DNA of 64,000 nucleotides from contig OY829537.1 of NCBI GenBank assembly GCA_963691705.1, forward strand, positions 70,081,352 to 70,145,351. The letters are read 5' to 3'. This document shows, piece by piece, positions 44,431 through 54,917 of the stretch. Every line of letters starts with the position of its first letter. The first letter of the stretch is position 1. The translations under genes and the position numbers were made by a program. This stretch comes from Viola odorata (lineage: Eukaryota; Streptophyta; Magnoliopsida; Malpighiales; Violaceae). Under the pieces are notes generated by a model. The model saw only the letters and a program-made list of their open reading frames with translations. It had not been told where the DNA came from and made no database searches.

Positions 44431-46009
44431 CTTCCTCCATCCGAAATATATGTCGTTTTAGCCCAATTTTCGCTGCCTGGAATTATATGTCGTCCTGGAT
44501 AATTGTGTCCACTTACTTTGTATTTTTATACTTTTATCCCTCAAGCGACTTGTCATTCGGCGTGGAACGGCGTGTCACACATGGGATAGAAGGGAAATGA
44601 AATTAAAAGTGGGAGTGATTCGGGCGGGAGTTGAAAATTTGAGGTTGCTTTGGAAAACACGAGTTTAGAGCATCTGACACACAGAAAAATCTCTCGCTTC
44701 TCCTTCTCTCAACCAAATTGATTTTTTTTCTCCATCTTCTCTTGTCATTTTTAATTTTCAACTATGGAGGGTGTTGATTATTGGGACAACTCCTAGAGAG
44801 ATAGCATCGTTGTTTCCAATGATTTCATGGAGGATGACGCAATGGTTGTGGCAGCGAACGGTGACCCCAAAGTGGCCAGGCAATTGGAGGATGATGAAGT
44901 CATTTCCCCCAATGTGGACAGGCAATCAGAGGCATAAGAGTTGGCCAATGATGTTGTTGATAATCGTTTATTTTTTGTCAATTGTTTGTTGTTGTTCTGC
45001 TTACTTTGGATGAGTCATTCAGTGAGATGATGTGACTCTGATTTTGGTTCACTGTTTTATTTTTGTGGGTTGTGATTCCATATTTATGTTGCCGGAATTT
45101 AGGTTTTGATTTTTTGGGATGTAATTCTGGATTTATGTTGCTTGAATTTAGGTTTTGGTTTAGAAGTCTAATTTAGGTTGGTTGTAATTCTGGATTTATG
45201 TTGCCGGAATTTACAAATTGTGAATATGTGTACATTTTTGTTGTGTTTTATGTTGAAATCTAACTTGTGGTTAGTTGCAAAACAATGGTTGTTCTTTTTC
45301 ATTGTTTCTAGAAATTACCCTGTTTATGTTTCTCGAATAGGAGAACAATAAAGCCTGCCGGATTCCTTACCTACTTAACAGGTTGCAGGTTTCATTGTCT
45401 TATTAATAGGGATTCCCTGCATATTCAACGGTTTGAAAATGCAGAGAATCCTCCACGTATTGCAAGTCCTCTGAGTTTCCTCTTGCAGCGGTTCATAGTT
45501 GCAGCGTTCCAAGGAGTACTTGGACCCTTTCAATTCCAGTCAAACTGAAACTTCCAAAGCAGCAGTTGAGAATAGTAATGACACCTCCACATCTTTTTCT
45601 ATTTAACCAACCTTGCATCCTCTATTTCTGCATCCATTTCATTTCGTCGCTACACCTCTGTTATTTCTCATCTCGCTTCCTCCATCTGTTTCCTTGCATT
45701 AGTTTTGCAATAACCTATTTTCTTCCATGGATGCCAGGGAGGCTGAAAGTTTTCTTGCAGGTGCAGGGGTTGTTGGTGGTCATTTAGACTAGGAGATAGA
45801 GCATGTAGATTCCAGGGTTGAGCAGACAACCCATGACATCCCTTTCTTTGTAATGTCTGGCTTATTTCAATAAATGGAGTTTGAATTTCACTTTCACTAG
45901 TTCATGGATTGAGTTTATTCAAATTTCAGTATAGTGTTTATTCAATTTCCATTTACTTTTAATGATTTATTCAAAATATTTGATTGTGCTTGCCAAAATG
46001 GTAAACAGA

Positions 46010-46310
46010 GGAAACAAAATTTGCCAAAATATGTGCTTGCAAAAATTGTAAAAAGAGGAAACCTAAATAGCCAAAATATGTGCAATCGAAAATGGTAAAC
46101 AGAGGAAACCTAATTTGCCAAGATCTGTGCAATCCTAAACACTACACGTATGTATCATAATTGTGCAAAATCTGTGCCATCCAAAATCATAAAACGTAAA
46201 CAGAGGAAACAGATTTCAATCCACTATCTTTGCAATCCAAAAATGTAAACAGAGGAAACACAATTGGCCAAAGTCTTGCACAACCAATGTAAATAGAGCA
46301 AACAAAATTA
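46010..46310. repeat. Degenerate tandem repeat, GTAAACAGAGGAAAC core
   Basis: About seven irregular copies of a 40-60 bp unit containing TAAACAGAGGAAAC.AAATT.GCCAAAAT.TGTGC. It lies in the 3' noncoding side of the mariner-like element. Confidence 0.8.
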
Positions 46311-46799
46311 GCCAAATTCTTGCACAACCAATGTAAACAAATGAACCATATTCATTCACAATTAGTGTAATACATTTATCTTACAACTCCATTGAGCATA
46401 TTCGTCTTCTACATAACATTTGCATAATCTGCACTACTCTATGCAATCTGTACTACTCTATGCAATCTGTACATAAAAAGATGCTACATACAATTTCAAA
46501 AAGATGCTACAATCCATCAAAAGTAGCACAAATTTTACTACATACAAAAAAGCCAGGTCAACCAATATTATAGCCTAAACAAAGAACACTACTTGCTAGC
46601 GGAGGTGTTTACAATAACCCATATACATATATAAATTGCCATCAAATTCTTCACAGTCCTAACTTGTCTTTCCCTATCCCTACCATGGCAAATACAAGCA
46701 AATTAATCATCTCAGACATCAGTTGCCATAGTAAATGGAAATCAAAAACACAAGGAGAACAATCACTTGGTAGACATCATGGAGAGACTTGAGCTAACG

Positions 46800-47730
46800 C
46801 ATTAGCATAAATGTCTGGACAACAATGCAATGTTGATGGTAAAGACTCTGTTCTTGCAAGTGCATCCTTCTTCATGTAAGGAATCTTGTAGCAGTTTGAA
46901 CCAAGACACTTCAACACTTCAATCATGCATGACTGCAATATCAAGAAGATGCGATTGCTTTTCTCTACTTAAAAATTCAGGTATGCATCCTCAACATGAG
47001 CAACCAATTCAATAACTAATTTTGCACACTCTTTGCTCTACAGTGACTGAATTGCTCTGAAGAATCCAAGGTCCAAGACATTCAAATTAGGAGAGTTAGG
47101 TGGCTGACTAACTAAACACTCTTTCAATCCACTTTCGTGAACTGCATATAAGAATTCAACATCATCAGCATGAATATGTGTCTTCGCATTGTCTTGTTGA
47201 ATAAATATCTCATCCATAATACTCCCCCTAGGCCACTTATTGGTTATAGCTGGTAATACTTTCCTAATCATAAAACCCCTAATTATTTGCCTTGTGATGG
47301 CTGCAATTGGTTTAACCTCAATTGTTCCACAAGGCTTGTTTTGACTCGATCTTAGAGCAGCAACATGTTCAACTAGTGGGAATACCCCAATTTTTCCATC
47401 AAAAGTACAGATACCATTGGAGTCATACCTTGGCCTCGCAATAGCAGCTAAGAACATGACTTTAGGAATGAAATTAGAGTTTTTGGAGGTTCTTACTGGA
47501 TCATTTTCTCCTGGCAGAAGATAATAAGTCTGTGATCTCTTGCTCAAATAAAACCACTTCTCGTCAATATGTACTATGTTCTCCATCTGCTTGAATGTTG
47601 GCTGGAGTGGTATTGTCATTGGTTCGAAATTGGATAGACAATGGTTTATTCGGCTGGTGAGATTGTCTGGTGTCAAGACATCTTCTTCAGTCACTATCTT
47701 AACTCTCTCATCAGCCTCTATATTTTTTCT
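46800..47730 (-). pseudogene. Mariner-like transposase (plant type), decayed
   Basis: The longest frame (47694-47038) contains NIVHIDEKWFYLSKRSQTYYLLP (first catalytic Asp), FIQQDNAKTH (second Asp) and QPPNSPNLNVLDLGFFRAIQSL. The D39 Asp of the plant clade (VLD) is kept, but the Asp usually found in SPDLN is Asn. After a TAG at 47038-47040 the same frame continues with SNRIFLILQSCMIEVLKCLGSN.YKIPYMKKDAL, the usual C-terminus, with another stop. Upstream, homologous sequence can be followed only to about 47730, so the helix-turn-helix DNA-binding region is missing. The enzyme family performs cut-and-paste transposition at TA sites. Confidence 0.88.
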
Positions 47731-47924
47731 CTAGGGATATGCTCGATACCGATCTTGATGCTCTTGTTAGTCATTCCTTTCAGTTGTTTGTTCACTTTAT
47801 TTGGGTATCACTATATTGTAGGATCTCGAGCTTGATAAGCTCACTTGGCTTGATTGATGATTAGCTTGGAATCTCCCTTTTATTTCCATTCCATCTATCT
47901 AGAAATTGACCTCGTGAAGTGAAT
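47731..47924. other. Short unassigned stretch
   Basis: Noncoding, ending in a T run (47925-47936). I see no domain. Confidence 0.3.
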
Positions 47925-48260
47925 TTTTTTTTTTTGGCTTAAGGCTTTCGCCTAGTCTCAATCCTGCTAGGAGAGCTTTATACTCAGTGACATTTGTTCG
48001 TCATAACTTTCTTGATCTTTACAACATATCTTAGAGTTTTGACCTGACCCTTTTAGTATGATTCATACTCCTACTCGACTTTGATTGTTCGCTCCATTAA
48101 TATAAATCATCCATGTCTCACTCAAGTCTTCTTCCTCATCAATCTCGAGGCCTTCTAACTCGTCATTCACCCCCTCCACTTTATCCACAAAAGTACTCTC
48201 TATCAAGAAGTCTCCGAGTGTCTACGCCTTAATCGACATTCATGGGGAATAAAGAATTAC
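47925..48260 (-). pseudogene. Ty3/Gypsy RNase H scrap
   Basis: On the minus strand WMIYINGANNQSRVGV followed by a stop and IILKGSGQ, and in a shifted frame NVTEYKALLAGLRLGESLKPKK. This is the Tat-type RNase H pattern (WxxxxDGA..., TEYEALIAGL). It is too short and broken to assign to one of the elements here. Confidence 0.7.
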
Positions 48261-48279
48261 ATGTTGCTCTAGTTCTAAG

Positions 48280-48696
48280 GACAGTGGTGGAGAAAGGGTA
48301 GTAGAAATTCTTGTGAGCGTTGCAAATTCCTCCGAAGCTGAAAATTTTTCTATGGCGGCTGACCTATGGCTCGTTGCCCACTAGGGAGAACTTAAGGCAG
48401 CGCGGGATGCAAGTTGATAGAGGATGCCCGTGTTGTACACTGGCGGATGAGCTGGCACATCACCTACTCACTTGCTGCTCATTTGCGATTCAGGTTTGGT
48501 CCCAGTTGGGGGAGAATTACTACTATGTCTATAATGACGATACGAGAGTGGTTAGCAAAGGCTAGTGATTCCCTCGCCTCGGGGGAATTCGAACAAATAG
48601 TTTCAGTGATGTTGTAGTTGTGGTCTTCAAGGAATAACAAGCTATTTCGGTTTACTGTAGAGTTACCCCAAGAGGTCATGATTAGAGGCGGATGGC
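48280..48696 (+). pseudogene. LINE (non-LTR retrotransposon) 3' region, zf-RVT domain, left piece
   Basis: The frame 48320-48565 reads PPKLKIFLWRLTYGSLPTRENLRQRGMQVDRGCPCCTLADELAHHLLTCCSFAIQVW. This is the zinc-binding reverse-transcriptase-associated domain of plant LINEs (CPxC...H..HLLxxC). The following sequence in a shifted frame (LWSSRNNKLFRFTVELP near 48625-48665) is the usual continuation. It is cut at 48697 by the second Ogre-like fragment. Confidence 0.85.
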
Positions 48697-51281
48697 TGTC
48701 GCACCCCCTTTTTCGTTGAAAATGAGTTTAAGGTTCGGGACGGATGCTAAGCATAAATGGATGCTTCGCATAATGCAATGAAGTCGCCACCCTATTTTCT
48801 AAGGTTTAGGGAACCTAATGTCATGGCATAAAATAAAAAAACTAAGGCACATGTGGTCTAAACCAAAGAACGAAGGTTCGAGGTCGTATTATGGACTTGG
48901 GAAGGTGTTAGGCACCCAAGTCACTTCCTTAAAAAGGTTACCGGTAAAAGGTGTTTGAAAATGTTTTAGCATGTAAATTGGCCCTCAAAGGTGGCGTTAC
49001 ATCTTAGCATATTCGTCGGGATATGTTATTTCCGATCGGGACACGAAGGACGGGGTTACCGTTTGTTCGTTATGCTAGAGCGGACGTTCCCCCCTTTTTA
49101 TCATCGGGCCATGCATGATTAATTGATTAATTACTATGTGATCCTAACATGGATAAATACTAGCACAATGTTAATTTAAAGAATGCAAATAACCGTGTGG
49201 AATCGAAGCCACCATGCTCAAGTATCAATATATAGCAATTAATTTCATGGCATATAAAGCGAGTGATTTAAACACGTAAGCATATGGATTGATTTTATCA
49301 TGCACATAAATATGAGTTTTTTAGCATTTTTAAATATCATGTATACAAATAATATTTGCAATAAAAACATTAAATAAATAAAAGAGGCTATAGAGAGCGT
49401 ACTTGCGTTGCGTGATCTTGATCTTCCTTGCAAATTAAGAGCGTTAGCAACGTTTCGAAAATAAATAAATAATAAAGAGCACATGCAATATTTATTATGA
49501 CGAATAAATATTTAAATAAACATGATGAAGGAATAAAAAATTTATTTCATGCCAAATAAATAAATAATTAACAAGACATAGGAAACAAGTAAATAATTAA
49601 TTTAGACATGGCAAATGAGTAATCAATTAATTCATTTATTTCATATGAACTATGTATAACAACTTAGACATGGCATAACTAATATTGCCCTCATTTATAA
49701 CATGCAAGCATATTAAAATCTCATAATAATTTAAATATGGCATAAACACACTATTATTATGTGAGCATACGAGCATTCCATAGGATTTAAATAATACCTA
49801 AAGTATGCAAACTATTCCTACGATTTAAACATATCATATAACATACGAACATTTTAGTATCATTTAAACACAAAAAATAAAAGCATGCGAATGTTTTATG
49901 CAATTTACCATGTTATAAAAACATATGAACATTTTAATTAATTTGACGAAAAATAAATGGGGTAGGCCCCACGTTAGAATTTTGGGCATTAAAAAATGGG
50001 CTTGGCACAAGCCAAGCCCAAATTTTAATTTAAAACAAAAATGGGCCTAAGGCCATCACCTTTCTTCCTCTCCTCTTTCCCGCTCACCTCTTCTTCTTCT
50101 TCTTTTTCTTCTTCTTCTCCAACCCGCCTAGCACCATAGTCAAAGACCAAGCTCCAACACTTCCACCATTCTTACCCAAAATGGCTCCAATATTTATGGT
50201 ATTAAAACAGTAACTTAAAGCACCAAAAACAACAAGCAAAGGTGAAGCAAAACAGTGGCAAATTCACATGGAAAGTTCAAGCTATTTAACATGCATATAT
50301 GGCTATTAATTAGCTAAAGCATTATACAATTAAATTGAGGCAAGGAGAGCCTAACTAACATGAAAACTAAGCATGTGAAGCAAGTTTTGTCAATTTATAC
50401 ATGCATTATAAACAAAAACAAAAATTAAAGGAAACTAGAGAGAGAGAGCTTACTTGTTCCGGGAGAGCAAATTATCCAAGAAGGTAGTGCTAGAAATGGT
50501 GGTTAAGAGGAGATTTTGGTCCCCCTTTCTTGTTGATAGAAGCCAGCTATTTATAGAAGAAAGATCAAGGTGGAGTCAGTTTGCACATGTGGTTGCAAAC
50601 CGACGGGGAAGAAAAATCTTGGGTGATGATGAGCTCTAGGCCGGAATAGTGAGCTAGGGGAGGGAAGCTTGTGGCCTTGGTTGATCGGATGGGACTTGGT
50701 GCTGATCTAGGCGAGCTGGAGTGGTACTGGAAGGTAAGATTGAATTAAATGGCATTTATGTGGCATTTATCCTATTTTTGGGCACGAACGAGATATTTTT
50801 GGTACGAGCGAAATCGTACGAAAGTGAAAATTAATCCGAGCCAAGGGTACAACTATGTGTAGAAAAATAAGGCAAGAAAACTAATATACAGTGGAAGAAA
50901 TGCGAAAGTTGATTTAACGTATTTATTTTCTCTTTCGAAAGTGTCAAAATGTTCGCGCGCAAAATAAATATCCTTACGACAAAAATTGAACGAAACTGAA
51001 CGCGGTGGCGTGAAAGAGAAAATTAGCACGTAATTATCAAACAAAGAAATAGTGTGTTCGACCCTCGGTCCCGGGAAACTTACTCGGGATCGAAAGAAGT
51101 TCGCGTTAAGACAGTCGAAACTACGAAAAACTAAAAAGACTCGAATTGACACGGAATATTAAACAAACTAGCCTAGGACCAAGGATCGACAGAGATTTGA
51201 CCTAGACAAGCTATTAAACGTGATAAATGAATTAAAAGTGCAAAAAAGCTTGCGACGCAAGTCAAAATTCAGATAGCAACA
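48697..51281 (-). repeat. 3' LTR of a second Ogre-like element (2585 bp)
   Basis: On the plus strand begins TGTCGCACCCCC and ends AATTCAGATAGCAACA, the reverse of TGTTGCTATC...GTGCGACA. It shares with the LTR at 39096-43628 the blocks AATGCAATGAAGTCGCCACCCTA, GGTTTAGGGAACCT, GGGAAGGTGTTAGGCACCCAAGTCAC and TTAATTACTA.GTGAT. The middle has diverged. On its inner side follow family 3' sequences, so this is the 3' LTR of a minus-strand copy. Confidence 0.88.
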
Positions 51282-51465
51282 CTGTATTCTGAAAAAAAAT
51301 ACAGTGTAACTGAGATTTTTGATTAGCAGTAAAGACGGTTGCCCCGGTTTTTTACCATGTTTTGAATTACATCATAACTGGTTGAGGTGTGGGATTATGC
51401 ATGAATTTAAAGGTAATCGTTCAAGTAATAATTATGCAGAAATGTAGAATTATGTAAAGACATGG

Positions 51466-51700
51466 TCGCTCAAGGAGGAGTAATAATTAGACATGAATTT
51501 TAAGGATATAGTCGCTCAAGGAGGAGTAGTAATTAGACATGAATCTTAAAGATATAGTCGCTCAAGGAGGAGTAGTAATTAGACGTGAATTTAAAGACAT
51601 GAATTGAAAGATATAGTCTCTCAAGGAGGAGTAGTAATTAGACATGAATTTAAAGACATGAATTGAAAGATATAGTCGCTCAAGGAGGAGTAGTAATTAT
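51466..51700. repeat. Minisatellite C, core GTCGCTCAAGGAGGAGTA
   Basis: Five units of about 46-60 bp: TATAGTCGCTCAAGGAGGAGTAGTAATTAGACATGAATTTAAAGA. The core GTC-CTC--GGAGGAG is the same as in minisatellites A and B of the first Ogre-like element, at the same place relative to the 3' LTR. Confidence 0.93.
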
Positions 51701-51850
51701 GCAGAAATGTAGAATTATGCAAGGTGAGGGTAACACTCACACTCCATACGTTTTGACAGAAAAGTAAATGAGAGTTGGAACATACCTTTGGTTCAAAGCA
51801 ACGTACCTTCGATCGGATATTGAAGGAAGTGTTACAAAAAGCAAGGAAGA

Positions 51851-52365
51851 TGGCGATTGGTTGGAAGCCGCTGCGTTGCCGAGTGGTTGAAAGCCAATGC
51901 GTTGTCGAGTGGTTGAAAGTCGCTGCGTTTGTCGAGTGGTTGAAAGCCAATGCATTGTCGAGTGGTTGAAAGCCAATGCGTTGTTGAGTGGTTGAAATCC
52001 CTGGGTTTGTCGAGTGGTTGAAAGTCGCTGCGTTGTGGAGTGGTTGAAAGCCAATGCGTTGTCGAGTGGTTGAAAGCCAATGCATTTGTCGAGTGGTTGA
52101 AAGCCGCTGCGTTGTCGAGTGGTTGAAAGCCGCTGCGTTGTCGAGTGGTTGAAAGCCGCTGCGTTTGTCGAGTGGTTGAAAGCCACTGCGTTTGTCGAGT
52201 GGTTGAAAGCCAATGCGTTGTCGAGTGGTTGAAAGCCAATGCGTTGTCGAGTGGTTGAAAGTCGCTACGTTTGTCGAGTGGTTGAAAGCCAATGCATTGT
52301 TGAGTGGTTGAAAGCCAATGCGTTTGTCGAGTGGTTGAAAGTCGCTGCGTTGTCGAGTTGACCGT
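51851..52365. repeat. Minisatellite D, GTCGAGTGGTTGAAAGCCAATGCGTT
   Basis: About 19 units of 26-27 bp in direct repeat, with two main variants (CCAATGCGTT and CCGCTGCGTT or TCGCTGCGTT) interspersed. All three minus-strand frames stay open for long distances because the unit has no stop. The predicted peptides (FNHSTTHWLSTTRQ repeats) are an artefact of the repeat. No counterpart exists in the first Ogre-like copy. Confidence 0.95.
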
Positions 52366-53800
52366 GAGGGAGCGTGATGCGTCGCACGAAGTTATTTGGG
52401 AGTGGTATTGTTGATTGGATTTTGCCGAAAATCCAAGACGACGAGGGTTTTACAACGATTTCTTTATCGAAGACCCATGGTTGAGGAGTGGTAACGTTCT
52501 CCATTCGATTGTTGATTGGATTTTAATGAAAATCCAAGGTGAGGGCATTACAACGATGTTGCATCGAAGACCCAATTTGCTGAAGCTTATCTGTATCCTG
52601 TAAAATAGGAAGGAAGCAAACACGAAGCAGCAACAGATAGAAAAAAAGAGAGAGCAATTGATAATGTGAGAAATATCAAATATTCCTACATTTAACCCAT
52701 GGCTTGCCCCCCAAGTTTTTTTGTTTAGAATGAAAATGATTTCTTTGTTTAAGAAAATAAATTCAAGCATTTTTTTTTTTGCTAAAATGTTTGTCCAATT
52801 TTCGTTATATGAACATGGTTGATTCAAGTCTAGATAACGTCTACGTCTTGTTCAGGAAATAACGACCTCAAGAACAAGGCTTTCTCATGACACTTAGCCG
52901 TAAGCAATCCTCGCCAAAGATTAGTGTTTACGCTCACGCTCAGAAACAGGGCAATGTGTTTACACTCCTAAAAATGCAATAAACATAGCACAAAAGTTAA
53001 ATTTGCAATGTCAATCCGAGTGAATAGACTTCAAATGAAGATGCACATGCATGGGTCTGCTAATAATCGAAAGGACTTTGCGAGGGGGGAAGAAAGGAGG
53101 AATTTGTAGAAGAAAGGATTGTGTTTTCTCGACGAAAGGTTTTAATGAGTTTTGTGCTCGACGACTGATTGCGATGAAGACAAATTGTGGTGAACGATGC
53201 TTGATGATTTGATCGTGGTGAAAGCAAAGTGCACAAATTCTTGAATCTTTTACTGTAGATGTTCCTTCTGGCTTGTCTTGAGGGCATCATGCCCAAATCC
53301 TTGAATCTTTGCTGGAGATGTTTTGACCATTTGTTGTACGTGTTTGCTTCTACTATTGTTTCGTTGATTGAACACTTTTTTGGTTTGTTTTTTTTTGTTT
53401 TGTTGTTTTTTTTTTTTTTGTGTTCTTCTCTTCCTTTTTTTTTAGCAGGCAAAGCATGTACAATTTTTGTTTGGTCTATCATCTTCTCTGTCTTTGGCAG
53501 AAGCCTCCAAGTCTTGGTTTATTTTGGCCTTCTTCTGACATTGTTTTGTCAGCGATCCTCTAAGGGCTTCCTTGTCATTCCCTTGCTTGACGTGTAACTC
53601 CAATTGAGCGGTCCCAGTCGAGCACTCGACTCACTTGGTCAAAACGCTTTTGGGTGTTTGGTAGAGTTGTACATTGTGTACAAAATATGCGTTTTGAGGG
53701 GAAAAAGGTAAAAATGAAAATGTGGAAGAAGAGCAAAAGCAAAGTCCAATGTCATCCTATCACTATCCCATGTCTGATAGTTCATGTACCCTGGATATTA

Positions 53801-54200
53801 CTCATGTCTCTTACCCAACGGGGGTAGCAACGGCGAAGGCCATGGCCATCCGGACGACCCTACGATATGGATCACAATAAGGGATCCGGGATGTGATTGT
53901 AGAATCAGACTGTTTGGAAGTGGTGTTGGCCCTCCAGTAGAGGTCTCTCCCTCTAGGATATACGGGGCTGATCTTACAAGACGTCCTACTTCAACCTGCT
54001 AGATTTCGATATTTCTCTTTTAGGCACATTCGTAGGAATGCAAATGTTCCAACACATAAGCTTGCTAAAGAGGCTATTATTTCCGGTTTGGAAAAAGTTT
54101 GGTTAGACGTATGCCCCGAGACGATAGTGCATGATGTTCTGAGTGAGTTATCTAATTGAGTTTGGCTCTCTTTAAAACAAAAACAAAAAAACAAAAAAAT
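53801..54200 (+). pseudogene. LINE 3' end, RNase H domain and A-rich tail, right piece
   Basis: The plus strand reads AKAMAIRTTLRYGSQ, a stop, GIRDVIVESDCLEVVLALQ, and after a shift FRHIRRNANVPTHKLAKEAI..GLEKVWLDVCPETIV. This is the C-terminal RNase H (RVT_3) of plant LINEs. The A-rich run at 54173-54203 is a typical LINE tail. It belongs with 48280-48696; about 100 residues between the pieces are missing. Confidence 0.83.
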
Positions 54201-54203
54201 AAC

Positions 54204-54411
54204 CCAAACTATTTATCAAACCAAGAAACAAAGACAAGTAGGGAGGCGGAAGAGGAGAGAATCAAAGCCAATGATTTGAATCTTGAATCAATAAAACATG
54301 GAAGAGAAGAGTGGGTTGAGGTTTTCTTGAAATAAAAGGTCAAGATTTAGTGGGATTTTGGAAAGTGACGGTTAGGATTGTAGGGTGAATAAGACGGGCT
54401 CGATAAATACT
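54204..54411. other. Short intergenic stretch
   Basis: Noncoding, purine-rich. I see no gene or repeat. Confidence 0.4.
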
Positions 54412-54835
54412 ATAGTTATCAGAACCGGACCGACCCGACGGTCGGACCGATAAAACTACGACACAAAGAGGTTTCCGGTTCGATTAAGCTATCTAACTGG
54501 ATATGCATACGAACTGGAAAAAATCGATCGACCTGGCCGGTTCACTATCAAACCGACTGGGTCAATGCCACCATCAAAACGGCGTCGTTTAAGGAAAAGG
54601 AAACGACGTCGTTTTGGTATTGGAATTTTTTTTAATGAGAATATGGAAATTTTGATGGGTCGGCCCATATCAGAATATGAAAATTTACCGGTTCAATCTG
54701 GTTAAATTATCTAAGATTGAACGGTTCGATGTGTGAACGGTTCAAAACGGTCCAATTGGTCAATCCGGTCAAACCCAGTTGAACCATTAAATTTTCATTT
54801 CCAGTTCGTTGTCTGGTTCGATTATGATACGATAA
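54412..54835. repeat. Foldback repeat rich in CCGG/GGTTC words (MITE-like)
   Basis: The ends are roughly inverted (TATAGTTATCAGAACCGGAC on the left; GTCTGGTTCGATTATGATACG on the right). The centre has AAACGGCGTCGTTT facing AAACGACGTCGTTTT. ACCGG, CGGTTC and CGGTC words occur throughout, as in a common class of plant nonautonomous DNA elements with GAACCGG ends. The superfamily was not resolved, and no clear target duplication was found. Confidence 0.5.
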
Positions 54836-54917
54836 ATACAATAGCTTTTTTTCCCGTGATCTTATTATGAGCCTATAACATCTACCAAACGGCAACACTT
54901 CACTGCCGCACACACCA

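Larger units (their letters stand above)
44431..47730 (-). mobile_element. Mariner-like element (plant DD39D clade), truncated
   Basis: A TA dinucleotide (44429-44430) is followed by CTTCCTCCATCCG, a variant of the plant mariner/Stowaway terminal repeat CTCCCTCCGTCC. A transposase remnant on the minus strand occupies 46800-47730. Only this one end is seen; the opposite end and the transposase N-terminus are lost near 47730. The interval 44760-46790 contains a second reading beginning MEGVDYWDNS at 44764 on the plus strand, with stops, and AGAGGAAACC-type tandem phrases (46010-46310). It may be more than one element. Confidence 0.65.
51282..53800 (-). mobile_element. 3' noncoding part of the second Ogre-like element
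   Basis: Starts with a tract AACCGTCTTTACTGC (minus strand; about 51330-51345) like that of the first element. It holds two minisatellites (listed separately), then blocks homologous to 21595-21720 (CTTGTTCAGGAAATAACGACC, AGTGTTTACGCTCACGCTC) and to 22713-22780 (CCTATCACTATCCCATGTCT, CATGTACCCTGGATATTA). Homology stops at about 53800, so the coding region and 5' LTR are deleted. Confidence 0.82.

Noticed and set aside
44771..45013. Trp-rich plus-strand ORF as a gene
   Set aside because: It is a shifted reading of a sequence better read from ATG at 44764 with stops; it lies next to a mariner-type terminal repeat and is more likely transposon sequence.
51621..52504. Long repetitive proteins of the type FNHSTTHWLSTTRQ on the minus strand
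   Set aside because: They exist in all three frames because a 26/27-bp repeat without stop codons is being translated; there is no start context or conservation beyond the repeat.
53784..54002. Gly/Pro-rich ORF (MYPGYYSCLLPNGG...) as a novel protein
   Set aside because: Another frame of the same DNA encodes a LINE RNase H domain (GIRDVIVESDCLEVV).
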